The notes: generated by a model from the letters alone, not told the origin. Shown: positions 18,427-27,693, numbered from the stretch's first letter. The stretch: DNA of 64,000 bases from Dyella monticola (GCF_003363155.1 NZ_QRBE01000009.1:62001-126000); one strand, 5' to 3'. Made by a program: numbers and translations.

Positions 18427-18720
18427 TCAACCCTCGACCACCGCAACAATGTCGTCTTCCTTCAAGAAGACCAGCTCTTCGCCATCGATCTTGATTTCCT
18501 GGCCGGCGTACTTGCCGAACAGCACCACTTCACCGGCCTTGACCGACATCGGACGAACCTTGCCGTCTTCCAGGATGCGGCCTTCACCGGCGGCGATGAC
18601 CTTGCCGCGGGTCTGCTTTTCGGTTGCGCTATCGGGGATGACGATGCCGCCAGCGGAGACACGCTCCTCTTCCAGGCGCTTGACGATGACGCGATCGTGC
18701 AGCGGACGCAGTTTGCTCAT
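18427..18720 (-). CDS. groS: Co-chaperonin GroES (10 kDa)
   Basis: This 97-residue GroES starts [19 protein letters not shown]. It has the mobile loop around [16 protein letters not shown] and the roof region [20 protein letters not shown]. It caps GroEL and encloses the substrate. GGAG precedes the ATG. It is the first gene of the groESL operon. Confidence 0.98.
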   Translation of the reverse strand: MSKLRPLHDRVIVKRLEEERVSAGGIVIPDSATEKQTRGKVIAAGEGRILEDGKVRPMSVKAGEVVLFGKYAGQEIKIDGEELVFLKEDDIVAVVEG

Positions 18721-18790
18721 ATGATGAACTCCAGCTAATGGGCTAGGGATGAAAAATAATGAGGACCCCGAACCGGCCTGATGGCCCTTG

Positions 18791-18817
18791 TTAGCACTCG
18801 AGGTACACGAGTGCCAA
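18791..18817. promoter_or_regulatory. CIRCE operator (HrcA site) of groESL
   Basis: TTAGCACTC (18791-18799), nine bases, then GAGTGCCAA (18809-18817). This is the CIRCE inverted repeat TTAGCACTC-N9-GAGTGCTAA with one mismatch. It lies 70 bases upstream of groES and overlaps a possible promoter on the minus strand (TTGGCA, 17 bases, CTAACA). HrcA repression relieved by heat or by GroEL titration is the known mechanism for this site. Confidence 0.92.
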
Positions 18818-18828
18818 TTTTAGCCGCC

Positions 18829-18850
18829 AAAAAAACCCCTGCAATAGGGG
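18829..18850 (-). terminator. Intrinsic terminator of the MmyB-like regulator
   Basis: On the minus strand CCCCT-ATTGC-AGGGG is followed by seven Ts (18829-18835). It lies between the regulator stop (18915) and the CIRCE promoter, insulating groESL from read-through. Confidence 0.75.
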
Positions 18851-18914
18851 GCCGGACAGGTCGTATGCAGCGACATGGGGCAGGCAGGCAGGCTTTACAA
18901 GGGCCGATCGCGCA

Positions 18915-19778
18915 TTACCTCGCCAGCGCCGGTTCGGGCGAATGGGATGCCTGGTCCTGGCTGCGGATCAGCGCTGCAATGCGCTCGGCGTCCGCCGGCG
19001 TGGCCGGGTTGTAGATCACCATCCCCAGATCGGGCCGGCCGTCCACGGCAAACGCCGAGTACTCCATGCCGATCATCCCGGCGATGGGATGCCTCAGGTA
19101 CTTGGTGCCCTCGCCGTAGGTGCGCACGTCGTTGTCGCGCCATAGTGCGGCGAATTCGGGGCTGGTGCGGCTGAGTTCGTCGACCAGGGCCTCTACGTTT
19201 TTCGCTGCGCCCGCACGCGCAGCGTCGGCACGGAATGCCGCCACCACGAACCGCGCGACGCTTTCCCAATCCCGTTGCGCCTGGCGAACCCGCGAATCGC
19301 TGAAAACCAGACGAAGAATGTTGCGCTGTTCGGGCGCCAGCTTGCTGTAGTCGGTCAGCATGACCGCCGCCGCACGGTTCCAGGCGACAACATCCCAGGT
19401 AGCGGTCTTGATGATGGCCGGGCTCAGTTCCAATGCGTCGAGCACGCGCTGCAATCGCGGTGTGACGCCTTCAACTGCCCGGTAACGGATTTCCGGCGGC
19501 CGGCCCAGCGCAAGCAGATATAGGTGTTCGCGTTCCACCTCGGTCAGCATCAGTGCGTGGGCGATGCGATCCAGCACGCTGGCGGAGGGCGCACCGCCTC
19601 GACCCTGCTCCAGCCAGGTGTACCAGGTGGCGCTGACATTCGCGCGCTGCGCCACTTCCTCGCGCCGCAGTCCGGGTGTGCGTCGACGTGTCAGGGGCAA
19701 CCCGAATGCCGCCGGATCGAGCCGGGTGCGGCGATCCTTCAAATAGGTGCCGAGCGGATTGTCGTTAGGGTCCGACAT
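18915..19778 (-). CDS. Helix-turn-helix regulator with MmyB-like ligand domain
   Basis: The 287-residue protein has an XRE helix-turn-helix with the hallmark RRRTPGLRREEVAQRANVSATWYTWLEQGR (split here: RRRTPGLRREE, then VAQRANVSATWYTWLEQGR). Its C-terminal half is the PAS-like MmyB ligand domain with WDVVAWNRAAA and LRHPIAGMIGMEYSAF. Such regulators commonly control a divergent oxidoreductase gene, and here an SDR gene starts 98 bases away on the other strand. I choose the second ATG (19778), because AGGA sits five bases before it and abuts the first. Confidence 0.85.
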   Translation of the reverse strand: MSDPNDNPLGTYLKDRRTRLDPAAFGLPLTRRRTPGLRREEVAQRANVSATWYTWLEQGRGGAPSASVLDRIAHALMLTEVEREHLYLLALGRPPEIRYRAVEGVTPRLQRVLDALELSPAIIKTATWDVVAWNRAAAVMLTDYSKLAPEQRNILRLVFSDSRVRQAQRDWESVARFVVAAFRADAARAGAAKNVEALVDELSRTSPEFAALWRDNDVRTYGEGTKYLRHPIAGMIGMEYSAFAVDGRPDLGMVIYNPATPADAERIAALIRSQDQASHSPEPALAR

Positions 19779-19795
19779 GCGCATCCTGTTAGCAA

Positions 19796-19809
19796 TTATA
19801 CCCGTATAA
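19796..19809. promoter_or_regulatory. Candidate operator between regulator and SDR gene
   Basis: TTATAC-CC-GTATAA is a 6-bp-arm inverted repeat in the 98-base divergent spacer, 18 bases before the regulator start. A dimeric helix-turn-helix protein could bind it to control both genes. Binding is inferred. Confidence 0.5.
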
Positions 19810-19876
19810 AGTCACTACTTTAACCGGATAAATCATACGCCGATGATCTCCTGCATCCAATCCGGAGGTTATTTCC

Positions 19877-20770
19877 ATGCGTGTATTTGTTACGGGCGCG
19901 ACTGGTTTCGTCGGTTCCGCCGTGGTGAAAGAACTGCTCAGCGCAGGGCATAAGGTGCTGGGCCTGGCACGCTCGGATGGGTCGGCCGCAGCGCTGGTGG
20001 CGGCGGGGGCCGATGTGCATCGCGGCTCGCTCGAAGATCTCGACAGCCTTCGCAGCGGCGCAGCCACGACGGACGGCGTGATCCACACCGGCTTCAACCA
20101 TGATTTCTCCCGCTTCGTGGAGAACTGCGCGATGGATCAACGCGCCATCGAGGCCATGGGTGACGTGCTCGCCGGCTCCGATCGTCCGCTGATCGTAAGC
20201 TCCGGCGTCGCCTTGCTGGCGCCAGGGCGCACGGCTGTTGAAGACGATCCGCCGCACGCTGTGTCCGCATCGTATCCCCGCGCATCGGAGACGACCGCCG
20301 CAGCATTGGCGGCGCGCGGAGTGCGTGCCACCTCCGTGCGCCTTGCGCCATCGGTGCACGGCGAGGGCGATCATGGCTTCGTACCGCGATTGATTGCCTT
20401 CGCGCGCGAAAAAGGCGTTTCGGCCTACATCGGCGAAGGGCTCAACCGCTGGCCCGCCGTGCATCGTTTCGATGCGGCCCGCATGTATCGACTTGCGCTC
20501 GAACGCGGCGCCACCGGCGGCCCCTATCACGCCATCGCCGAAGAGGGCGTGCTGTTCAAAGACATCGCCAGCCTGATCGGCCGCCATTTGAACGTGCCGG
20601 TGGTCAGCAAGACGCCTGAAGGAGCCAAGGACCACTTCGGCTGGTTTGCGATGTTCGCCGCCATCGATGCGCCAACCTCGAGCAAGCGAACCCGTGCGCT
20701 ATTGGGCTGGGAACCGAAACAGCCAGAACTGCTGGTGGATATGGATCAGTCGAGCTATTTCCGCGCCTGA
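19877..20770 (+). CDS. NAD(P)-dependent SDR/epimerase-type oxidoreductase
   Basis: The 297-residue extended-SDR protein begins [20 protein letters not shown], with the Rossmann motif TGATGFVG at 6-13. A segment [11 protein letters not shown] carries the catalytic-serine strand and SYPRASE lies where the YxxxK motif normally is, with Arg in place of Lys. That substitution is seen in atypical NmrA/epimerase-like members. It is divergent from the MmyB-like regulator that probably controls it. GGAGG precedes the ATG. The substrate is unknown. A GC-rich hairpin follows. Confidence 0.82.
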   Translation: MRVFVTGATGFVGSAVVKELLSAGHKVLGLARSDGSAAALVAAGADVHRGSLEDLDSLRSGAATTDGVIHTGFNHDFSRFVENCAMDQRAIEAMGDVLAGSDRPLIVSSGVALLAPGRTAVEDDPPHAVSASYPRASETTAAALAARGVRATSVRLAPSVHGEGDHGFVPRLIAFAREKGVSAYIGEGLNRWPAVHRFDAARMYRLALERGATGGPYHAIAEEGVLFKDIASLIGRHLNVPVVSKTPEGAKDHFGWFAMFAAIDAPTSSKRTRALLGWEPKQPELLVDMDQSSYFRA

Positions 20771-20785
20771 GAAACGTGCTGAGCT

Positions 20786-20809
20786 CCCTCCCCTGCTTGC
20801 AGGGGAGGG
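20786..20809. terminator. GC-rich hairpin after the SDR gene
   Basis: CCCTCCCCTGC (20786-20796) pairs with GCAGGGGAGGG (20799-20809) over 11 bp with a TT loop. There is no T-run, so termination efficiency is uncertain. A similar purine/pyrimidine hairpin occurs at 52762-52795. Confidence 0.5.
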
Positions 20810-20912
20810 GGTCCATGCGTGCGCCGATCCATCGATACGGATGGCAAGCAGGCCTTCTGAACCTCATCCGGCCTACGTAGAATGGATCGGAGCACCCGAG
20901 GGCCCCCACGCA

Positions 20913-21560
20913 GTGAGCACGGACCAGACATTACGCGAGCAGATCGTCGCCGGTGGATTACAACTCACACCCTCGGGCCTGAGCCAGGGCACGTCCGGCA
21001 ATCTCAGCGTGCGGCATGGCGACGGATTTTTGATTACACCCAGCGGCATGCCGTATGGCGACATTGCACCCGTAGACATCGTGCCTGTGAACATGGACGG
21101 CCATTACGAACACGCACGCCGCCCGTCGAGCGAATGGCGATTCCATCGCGATATCTACGCAGCACGCCCGGATGTGCACGCCATCGTCCACGCGCATCCG
21201 CCCTACAGCACCGGCCTTGCGATGTGCCGGCTGGCTATTCCCGCCACGCATTACATGATCGCCGTCAGCGGCGGCGATTCGATCCGCTGCTCGGACTACT
21301 ACACGTATGGCACGCAGGAACTATCCGATGCGGTGGTGCGTGCATTGGAAGGGCGCCTGGCATGCCTGATGGCCAATCACGGCATGATCGCCGTCGGTGC
21401 GAGCATGGAACAGGCGATGTGGCGCGCCATCGAAGTGGAAACACTCGCAAGGCAATACACGATTGCGTTGCAAGTCGGCAAACCGGTGATGCTGCGCAAT
21501 GAGGAAGTCACACAGGTGATCGAGAAATTCGGAAACTACGGTTTGATGTCGAAGAAATAA
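20913..21560 (+). CDS. Class II aldolase, L-fuculose-1-phosphate aldolase-like
   Basis: Starting from GTG 20913 the product has 215 residues, the length of E. coli FucA, and aligns along its whole length. Zn-binding and catalytic residues are visible: Glu74 in PSSEWRFH, His93 and His95 in IVHAHPPYS, and His156 in MANHGMIAVG. GTSGNLSVR (26-34) binds the phosphate. The enzyme cleaves a ketose-1-phosphate to DHAP and an aldehyde, though other family members act in thiomethylribose salvage. No fucose pathway genes are nearby. A longer in-frame start upstream would run into the SDR gene and is not family-like. Confidence 0.85.
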   Translation: MSTDQTLREQIVAGGLQLTPSGLSQGTSGNLSVRHGDGFLITPSGMPYGDIAPVDIVPVNMDGHYEHARRPSSEWRFHRDIYAARPDVHAIVHAHPPYSTGLAMCRLAIPATHYMIAVSGGDSIRCSDYYTYGTQELSDAVVRALEGRLACLMANHGMIAVGASMEQAMWRAIEVETLARQYTIALQVGKPVMLRNEEVTQVIEKFGNYGLMSKK

Positions 21561-21567
21561 CGCAACC

Positions 21568-21894
21568 ATGTCCACGCCGACCAACGTTCTGCTCTGCTAT
21601 TGCACCTGCCCCAACGCGGCCAGTGCGCAGCATCTGGCCGATGCGCTGGTCGGCGAATCACTGGCCGCGTGTGTCAATCGCATTGCGGGCGTTCATTCGA
21701 CCTATCGCTGGAAAGGTCAGGTCACGACGGATGTCGAGGAATTGTTGTTGATCAAGACCACGGTGGAGCGCTTTGAAGCGCTGAAGGAGCGCGTCGTAGC
21801 TTTGCATCCGTACGAACTACCGGAGTTGATCGCGGTTCCCGTGGAACGCGGTCATGTTGCATACCTGGATTGGGTGCGTGAGGCTGGCGGCTGA
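21568..21894 (+). CDS. cutA: Divalent-cation tolerance protein CutA
   Basis: The 108-residue protein has the CutA1 pattern: LLCYCTCPNAASAQHLADAL, GESLAACVNRIAGVHSTYRW, and HPYELPELIAVPVERG near the C-terminus. CutA forms very stable trimers with a ferredoxin-like fold and is linked to copper tolerance, though its role is unclear. It begins 7 bases after the aldolase stop. In related genomes cutA usually sits directly before dsbD; here three unrelated genes separate them. Confidence 0.94.
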   Translation: MSTPTNVLLCYCTCPNAASAQHLADALVGESLAACVNRIAGVHSTYRWKGQVTTDVEELLLIKTTVERFEALKERVVALHPYELPELIAVPVERGHVAYLDWVREAGG

Positions 21895-21960
21895 GAGTGG
21901 TGTGCTGATGGTTGGCGCATTGAACATCAACGCTTCCCGCTTTGCGCACGTTCCTCACCA

Positions 21961-21983
21961 TCCTTCCGGCGAAGGCCAGAATG
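21961..21983. repeat. Degenerate REP-like hairpin
   Basis: TTCCGGC-GAAG-GCCAGAATGA is a decayed copy of the TCATTCCGGC-GMAG-GCCGGAATGA hairpin seen at 30774, 47148 and 56939. It lies between cutA and the convergent MocR gene. Confidence 0.5.
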
Positions 21984-22012
21984 ACGATTGGCTGGGGATG
22001 AGCATTGGGAAA

Positions 22013-23470
22013 CTACACAGACTGATCCACCAGCTCGGTTAGTCGACGAATTCCTTCGTCGATATTTCGCACGTCGGCCAACCCCAAGCCGAATCCAACG
22101 CCGTTCACGGCCGATGCGTCCAGCGCGCAGCTGTTGAGCGCATCCAGACGGATGCCGCTTTTCTCCGCACGCTCGGCCAGCTCGATCGCATCGATGGACG
22201 CTGGCAAGCTCACGGCCAGATGCAAGCCGGCATCTGAAGGCCAGGGCCGCCATGTGCCATTGGCATAACGCGCCAGCGCATCGAGCAGTGCATGGCGACG
22301 CTCTGCGTAGAGTTTGCGCATATGGCGCACATGACGCACCAGATGCCCTTCGGCGATGAATGCAGCGAGCGTGTCCTGCGCCAGCACATTACCGTGCGAA
22401 TCGGCCTGATATTTCGCGTTCGCGAGTGCCGCGCGCAGCCATGGCGGCACCACCGCATAGCCCAACCGCAAGGCCGGAAACAGGCATTTGGAAAACGTGC
22501 CGACATAGCAAACCGTGTCGCCGCGATCCAACGTCTGCAGCGCATCGAGCGGCCTGCCGCTATAGCGAAACTCACTGTCGTAATCGTCTTCGATGATCAC
22601 CGCGCCGTGCGCGCGCGCAAACTGCAGCAACGCTACACGCCGGCGTGGCGACATCACCACGCCGAGCGGAAACTGATGCGACGGTGTGACGTAGATGATG
22701 TTCGCATTAGGCGGCAGCTTTTCCACCACCAAGCCTTCTTCGTCCACCGCCACGCCTACGATGCGCGCGCCGGCTGCCGCGAACACATCCTGCAACGGTT
22801 GATAACCGGGATCTTCCACCGCGAGCACGCTGCGCCCCGGCGTCACCAGCACGCGTGCGAGCAGATCAAAGGCTTGTTGCGCGCCATTCGTAACGACGAT
22901 GTCGTCGGGCCCGCAAGCGACCGCGCGTGCAAACGAAATATGGCTGGCAATGGCCTCGCGCAGCGCACGCTTGCCTTGCGGAGGACCGTACAGCGGTGCC
23001 CCCTTGGCCATCATGCGCAACGCGCGGGCGGAAAGGCGCCGCCATACGTCGTAGGGAAATGGATGGCTGTCGGGAATGCCGAGGCGAAAGTCGAACGCAA
23101 ACGCACCCAACTGCATCGGCACCGGCATCGTGCTCATATTTCTCCAATACGGCGTCAGCCGATGCTCGTTGCGATCCGCGGTGGCGTGCGTTGAAACGGT
23201 GGGTCGCCTTGCTGCCACGTCCGCCACGAAATGGCCGGCACCGCGCTGGGCCACGATGTAGCCCTCGCTGAGCAATAAATCGTAGGCCGCCACCACCGTG
23301 TTGCGTGACACACCCAAGGTGTCGGCCAGCGCACGCGTCGCAGGCAATTGCAGACCCGCTTTCAAGCGCCCGTCGAGAATGGCGGCATGCAGTTGTGCGT
23401 GCAGGGCCGCCAGGCGCTGGCGGGAACTGCGCGCAGGCAGGTCCAGCGGAAACTCGAACGGGTGATTCAT
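22013..23470 (-). CDS. MocR/PdxR-type regulator (GntR HTH fused to aminotransferase fold)
   Basis: The 485-residue fusion begins MNHPFEFPLDLPARSSRQRL. A GntR winged helix lies at ~15-85 (LPATRALADTLGVSRNTVVAAY). A fold-type-I aminotransferase domain follows, with VTNGAQQAFDLLARVLV, EDDYDSEFRY and the PLP lysine in GTFSKCLFPALRLGY. MocR proteins sense PLP or amino compounds and often control a neighbouring divergent gene, here a glutathione S-transferase. An in-frame start 69 bases upstream adds an unlikely extension, so I use 23470. A small palindrome, ATCTATAGAT (23491-23500), lies in the divergent spacer. Confidence 0.88.
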   Translation of the reverse strand: MNHPFEFPLDLPARSSRQRLAALHAQLHAAILDGRLKAGLQLPATRALADTLGVSRNTVVAAYDLLLSEGYIVAQRGAGHFVADVAARRPTVSTHATADRNEHRLTPYWRNMSTMPVPMQLGAFAFDFRLGIPDSHPFPYDVWRRLSARALRMMAKGAPLYGPPQGKRALREAIASHISFARAVACGPDDIVVTNGAQQAFDLLARVLVTPGRSVLAVEDPGYQPLQDVFAAAGARIVGVAVDEEGLVVEKLPPNANIIYVTPSHQFPLGVVMSPRRRVALLQFARAHGAVIIEDDYDSEFRYSGRPLDALQTLDRGDTVCYVGTFSKCLFPALRLGYAVVPPWLRAALANAKYQADSHGNVLAQDTLAAFIAEGHLVRHVRHMRKLYAERRHALLDALARYANGTWRPWPSDAGLHLAVSLPASIDAIELAERAEKSGIRLDALNSCALDASAVNGVGFGLGLADVRNIDEGIRRLTELVDQSV

Positions 23471-23585
23471 GCGCCGCCACCCCAAACTGGATCTATAGAT
23501 TTGTCTTAATGTGGCTCTTTTGCAAGTCCACCTGAGCACCTAGGCTTTCCATCCAGAAACCACCACGATCCAACGAGGCCACACC

Positions 23586-24284
23586 ATGATCGACCTCTAC
23601 TTCTCGCCCACCCCGAACGGCCTGAAGGCCAAGTTGTTCATAGAAGAGGCCGGACTGCCCTACCGCATCGTGCCGGTGGCGCTGAGCAAGGGCGAGCAGT
23701 TCAAGCCGGATTTCCTCGTTATCTCGCCGAACAACAAGATCCCCGCCATCGTCGACCACGAACCGCCAGGCGGCGGCGCGCCGATCAGCTTGTTCGAATC
23801 GGGCGCGATCATGCTCTATCTGGCGGAGAAAACCGGGCGCCTGATGCCGACGGACATCTACCACCGCGCCGAGGTTCTGCAATGGCTGTTCTGGCAGGTA
23901 GGCGGCCTGGGGCCGATGGCCGGACAGATCGGCCACTTCAATGTCTACGCGCCGGAAAAGGTGGCTTACGCGATCGACCGCTATACACGCGAGACCGCAC
24001 GTCTTTACGGTGTGCTCGACCGGCGCCTGGCCAATCGCGCCTTTATTGCCGGCGAATTCTCGATCGCCGATATCGCCTGTTACCCATGGATCGTTCCGCA
24101 CGAAGCACATGGACAGGACCTCGCCGAATTTCCCCATCTGAAGCGCTGGTTCGAAACCATGGCGACGCGGCCAGCTACCGTGCGCACGTATGAAGGCATC
24201 GAGAACGTCTATGCACCCAAGCAAGCGATATCCGAAGCGGAGCGCGAAGTGCTGTTCAGGCAAGGCGCAAAGGGGCGCGCCTGA
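23586..24284 (+). CDS. Glutathione S-transferase (YfcG/YghU-like)
   Basis: The 232-residue protein has an N-terminal thioredoxin-like domain starting MIDLYFSPTPNGLKAKLFIE, with SPNNKIPAIVD and ESGAIMLYLAEKTGRL, then an all-helical GST C-terminal domain (FSIADIACYPWIVP). The TPNG motif is typical of the Nu class (YfcG/YghU), which shows disulfide reductase activity toward glutathione derivatives. GAGG lies before the ATG. It is divergent from the MocR regulator. Confidence 0.9.
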   Translation: MIDLYFSPTPNGLKAKLFIEEAGLPYRIVPVALSKGEQFKPDFLVISPNNKIPAIVDHEPPGGGAPISLFESGAIMLYLAEKTGRLMPTDIYHRAEVLQWLFWQVGGLGPMAGQIGHFNVYAPEKVAYAIDRYTRETARLYGVLDRRLANRAFIAGEFSIADIACYPWIVPHEAHGQDLAEFPHLKRWFETMATRPATVRTYEGIENVYAPKQAISEAEREVLFRQGAKGRA

Positions 24285-24370
24285 GCGCATCGCACCGCCT
24301 TGGGAAATCATTTCAAACACTGCTGACAGGCCCTGTCACTGCCCGGGCTTAGGGTTAACTCGCCACCTTC

Positions 24371-25297
24371 ATGAATGCCTGCGCCATGAAAAAGTCCGAC
24401 GTCGCTGCATTGATCTTGCTCGGCGCCCTGTGGGGCGCTTCGTTCCTGTTCATGCGCATGGGTGCGGCGCAGTTCGGCAGCATGGCGCTGGCCGGCATGC
24501 GGGCGATCGGCGCGGCGATCTGTTCGATTCCGCTGCTGCTCTCGCGCCAGCGCTTGGCCGAACTGCGCGCGAACTGGCGTTCCGTTGCATTGATCGGCTT
24601 GGCCAATTCCGCGCTGCCATTCATGCTGTTCTCCTACGCGGCGCAGAGCTTGCCCGCGGGACTTTCGGCGATCTTCGACGCGATCGCACCGCTGCTGGTG
24701 GCGCTTTCCGGCTGGCTGTGGTTGAGCGAGCGGTTGAATGCCATGCAGGCGAGCGGGCTGGTGATCGGCATGAGCGGCGTGGTGTGGCTGATCGGCGGCA
24801 GCATGGGTCTGGGCCACGGTGGCGCATCGGTGGGCTGGGCGATGGCGGCGTGCGTGGGGGCCAATATCTGCTACACCTTCGGCGCGCATTACAGCCATCG
24901 ACGCATGCAGAGCATATCGCCGCTGACGGTGGCGATCGGCAGCCAGGTGGCGGCAGCGTTGATATTGCTTCCTTCCACCGTGTGGCTGTGGCCCGCCACG
25001 TCACCCACGCTACAGGCATGGCTGGCGATGTTCGGGCTGGCTGCGGGCTGTACGACGTTCGCCTACGTGCTGTTCTACCGTCTGCTGGCACACATCGGTT
25101 CGATGCGATCGATGTCGGTGCTGTACCTGATCCCGGTGTTTGGCGTGGTCTGGGGCGCACTGTTCCTGCACGAGACGATCACCATGGCGATGGCGGGCGG
25201 ATGCATCGTTATCCTGCTCGGCGTGGCACTCACTACCGGTCTACTGAAGATCCGCCCGAAGGCACCCTCGCCGTTGGATGCGGTCGAAAAGGCCTGA
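24371..25297 (+). CDS. EamA-family (DMT) transporter
   Basis: The 308-residue protein has ten hydrophobic segments arranged as two EamA repeats. It starts near KSDVAALILLGALWGASFLF and includes LIPVFGVVWGALFLHE near the end. DMT carriers export amino acids, nucleosides or other small metabolites; the substrate cannot be predicted. A second in-frame ATG at 24386 is an alternative start, and no clear ribosome site separates them. Confidence 0.85.
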   Translation: MNACAMKKSDVAALILLGALWGASFLFMRMGAAQFGSMALAGMRAIGAAICSIPLLLSRQRLAELRANWRSVALIGLANSALPFMLFSYAAQSLPAGLSAIFDAIAPLLVALSGWLWLSERLNAMQASGLVIGMSGVVWLIGGSMGLGHGGASVGWAMAACVGANICYTFGAHYSHRRMQSISPLTVAIGSQVAAALILLPSTVWLWPATSPTLQAWLAMFGLAAGCTTFAYVLFYRLLAHIGSMRSMSVLYLIPVFGVVWGALFLHETITMAMAGGCIVILLGVALTTGLLKIRPKAPSPLDAVEKA

Positions 25298-25380
25298 ACG
25301 GGCGCACGCCGGGTATTCGCCGCGGGCTGCGCCATAATCCTCAGGTTCGCCCCGTGCGACCCTTACAGCCCGGAGTTGGA

Positions 25381-27540
25381 ATGCGTTCGCCCCGTTTTGG
25401 CCGTTTTGCGGTCTATGTATTGACGCTGTTCGCGCTCTCATTGAGCACCTTCGCCTTTGCGCAGGACCCCGAAGACAACCTGCTGCCGGTCACCGAGGCC
25501 TACAAGCTCACCGCCGATGCCAGCACCCCCGGCGTGGTGAAGCTGCACTGGACCATCGCGCAGGATTACTACCTTTATCGCGGACGGATGGCTTTCAAGG
25601 GTGGCGCTGGCGTAACGCTGGGGCAGGCTCAGTTGCCTGATGGCGAGAAGCACGTCGACCCCTACTTGGGACCGGTGGAAACCTATCACCACAGTGTGGA
25701 CGCGACGATTCCCTACACGGTCGCGCCCGGCACCACCACGCTCGCGCTGAGCGTGCGCTACCAGGGTTGTCACGAAACCGATCCAAAGATCTGTTATCCG
25801 CCGCATACGGAAAACCTGTCGCTACCGCTTCCTCCCGGAGCATCGACACCCACGAGCAGGCTCGATGCGCTGCTCGGTTCTCGCCCCTCATCGCTGGGCA
25901 CCGGTAGCGACACACCGCTGCCGGCCGAGCAGGCCTTCCATTTCGATGCGATCGCGCAAGACCCGCAGCATCTCCTGCTGCGCTGGACCATGCCCAAGGG
26001 TTATTACCTTTATCGCGACCAGACGCAGCTGTCGCTGCAAGACGCACCCAAGCTCTCGCTAGCGCCCGCGTGGCCTGCCGGAACGATGCATCAGGATGCG
26101 CACTTCGGTAATACCACGGTGTATTTCGATGAAGTGACGGTACCCGTCACCATCCACGGCGACATCGGCAACACGCGCACGCTCGCCTTGGTCGCGAGCT
26201 TTCAAGGTTGCCAGGACGGTGGCCTGTGTTATCCGCTGATGACGCGCCAGGCGCATATCGACCTGACCGGAAGCAGCAGCACCACGGTTGAAACCGCGGC
26301 GAATCCGGCACCGCAGATGCCGCCGGGCAGCAACGCGGATTCCGTCGGCGTGAACTTCTGGTATGCCTTGCTGCTTGCGCTTGGCGGTGGCCTGGTGCTG
26401 AACCTGATGCCGTGCGTGTTGCCGGTACTGTCGATCAAAGCCATCGGCCTGATCGAAAGCGGCGACAGCGCAGCGCATCGACGCATGCATGCCTTGATGT
26501 ATACGGCGGGCGTGCTGCTCAGCTTCGTGGTGCTTGGCGCGGTGATCATCGCGCTGAAAACCGCCTGGGGTGCGCATCTGCAGAATCCCGTGGTGGTGGC
26601 GGTATTGGCGTTGATCATGCTTGCCGTGGCGCTGTCGATGTCCGGCGTGGTGCAGTTCGGTGCATCGCTCGGCAATGCCGGTGGTGCACTGGCCAATCGC
26701 TCGGGTCCGGTGGGCGATTTCTTCACCGGTGTACTCGCGGTCGTGGTGGCCAGCCCATGCACGGCGCCCTTCATGGGTAGCGCGTTGGCGTATGCGTTGG
26801 TGGCACCCATCGCGAGCGCCATGTGTGTGTTCATCGCACTTGGCATCGGACTGTCTCTGCCGTTTCTTGCCGTCGGTTTCGTGCCGGCGTTATCGCGCTG
26901 GCTGCCGCGTCCGGGCGCCTGGATGGAAACGCTCAAAGAAGTGCTGGCGTTCCCGATGTATCTGACCGCGGCGTGGCTGGCGTGGGTGCTCGCGCATCAG
27001 CGTGGCGCCGATGCCGTGGGTCTGTTGCTGGTCGCTGCGGTGTTGCTGGCGATGACGCTCTGGTGGTTCGAGCGCAGCCGTTATCGCGGCGCACTCAGCC
27101 GCGCGCTGGTCGTTCTGCTCGCGCTGGTTACGCTGGCGCCGCTGTATTACCTCTCCACGCTGCCGGCCGCAGCGCAGGCAGCGGACACCGCCGATGGCAT
27201 CGTCGCCTATTCACCCGAAAAGCTCGATCAATTGCGCAAGGCGGGTACGCCGGTCTTCGTGGATATGACGGCGGACTGGTGCGTCACCTGCAAGGCGAAC
27301 GAGCATGCGGTGCTCGATGGCGATGATTTCAAGGCCCTGCTCAAGCGCACCGGCGCCGTCTACATGAAGGGCGACTGGACCAATGAAGACCCGGCGATCT
27401 CCTCCTTCCTGCAGCAATACCATTCACCGGGCGTGCCGCTGTACGTGGTGTTTCCGAAGGATGGCGGTGCTGGGCACAAGCTGCCGACGGTGCTCACGTT
27501 TGCGCTGGTCGATGAGGCATTGAGCAAAGCCGCTAAGTGA
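25381..27540 (+). CDS. dsbD: Thiol:disulfide interchange protein DsbD with duplicated N-terminal domain
   Basis: From ATG 25381 (GGAG at the right distance) the protein has 719 residues, against ~565 in E. coli. A signal peptide (to ~27) is followed by two nDsbD-like beta domains: the first with Cys130 and Cys138 in GCHETDPKICYPP, the second with Cys277 and Cys283 in FQGCQDGGLCYP. The eight-helix membrane domain holds NLMPCVLPVLS and VVASPCTAPF. The C-terminal thioredoxin domain has DWCVTCKANE. DsbD moves electrons from cytoplasmic thioredoxin to periplasmic DsbC, CcmG and similar proteins. Upstream in-frame codons belong to the previous gene's region and are not part of it. Confidence 0.93.
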   Translation: MRSPRFGRFAVYVLTLFALSLSTFAFAQDPEDNLLPVTEAYKLTADASTPGVVKLHWTIAQDYYLYRGRMAFKGGAGVTLGQAQLPDGEKHVDPYLGPVETYHHSVDATIPYTVAPGTTTLALSVRYQGCHETDPKICYPPHTENLSLPLPPGASTPTSRLDALLGSRPSSLGTGSDTPLPAEQAFHFDAIAQDPQHLLLRWTMPKGYYLYRDQTQLSLQDAPKLSLAPAWPAGTMHQDAHFGNTTVYFDEVTVPVTIHGDIGNTRTLALVASFQGCQDGGLCYPLMTRQAHIDLTGSSSTTVETAANPAPQMPPGSNADSVGVNFWYALLLALGGGLVLNLMPCVLPVLSIKAIGLIESGDSAAHRRMHALMYTAGVLLSFVVLGAVIIALKTAWGAHLQNPVVVAVLALIMLAVALSMSGVVQFGASLGNAGGALANRSGPVGDFFTGVLAVVVASPCTAPFMGSALAYALVAPIASAMCVFIALGIGLSLPFLAVGFVPALSRWLPRPGAWMETLKEVLAFPMYLTAAWLAWVLAHQRGADAVGLLLVAAVLLAMTLWWFERSRYRGALSRALVVLLALVTLAPLYYLSTLPAAAQAADTADGIVAYSPEKLDQLRKAGTPVFVDMTADWCVTCKANEHAVLDGDDFKALLKRTGAVYMKGDWTNEDPAISSFLQQYHSPGVPLYVVFPKDGGAGHKLPTVLTFALVDEALSKAAK

Positions 27541-27603
27541 CGGCTATTCGTCGCCCTCTCGAAAGATGTCGCTCGCTTACTCAATAGGTCAAAGTATCCG
27601 TCG

Positions 27604-27666
27604 CCCCGGCGAAAGCCGGGGCCCGGTGGCGTTGGTTCGATAACTCGCCGGCCCCCGGCTTTCGCC
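27604..27666. repeat. REP doublet / large hairpin
   Basis: CCCCGGC-GAAA-GCCGGGG (27604-27621) is a 7-bp hairpin with a GAAA loop. Its right part recurs in reverse as CCCCGGCTTTCGCC (27653-27666), so the 63 bases can fold into a larger structure. It lies between dsbD and the thioredoxin-like gene and is the BIME type of layout. Confidence 0.65.
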
Positions 27667-27693
27667 CGCACGCCTTCCTTCGACGGACTCTCC

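Noticed and set aside
24190..25380. Long in-frame N-terminal extension of dsbD
   Set aside because: It crosses the GST end and the whole EamA gene; the signal peptide and GGAG place the real start at 25381.
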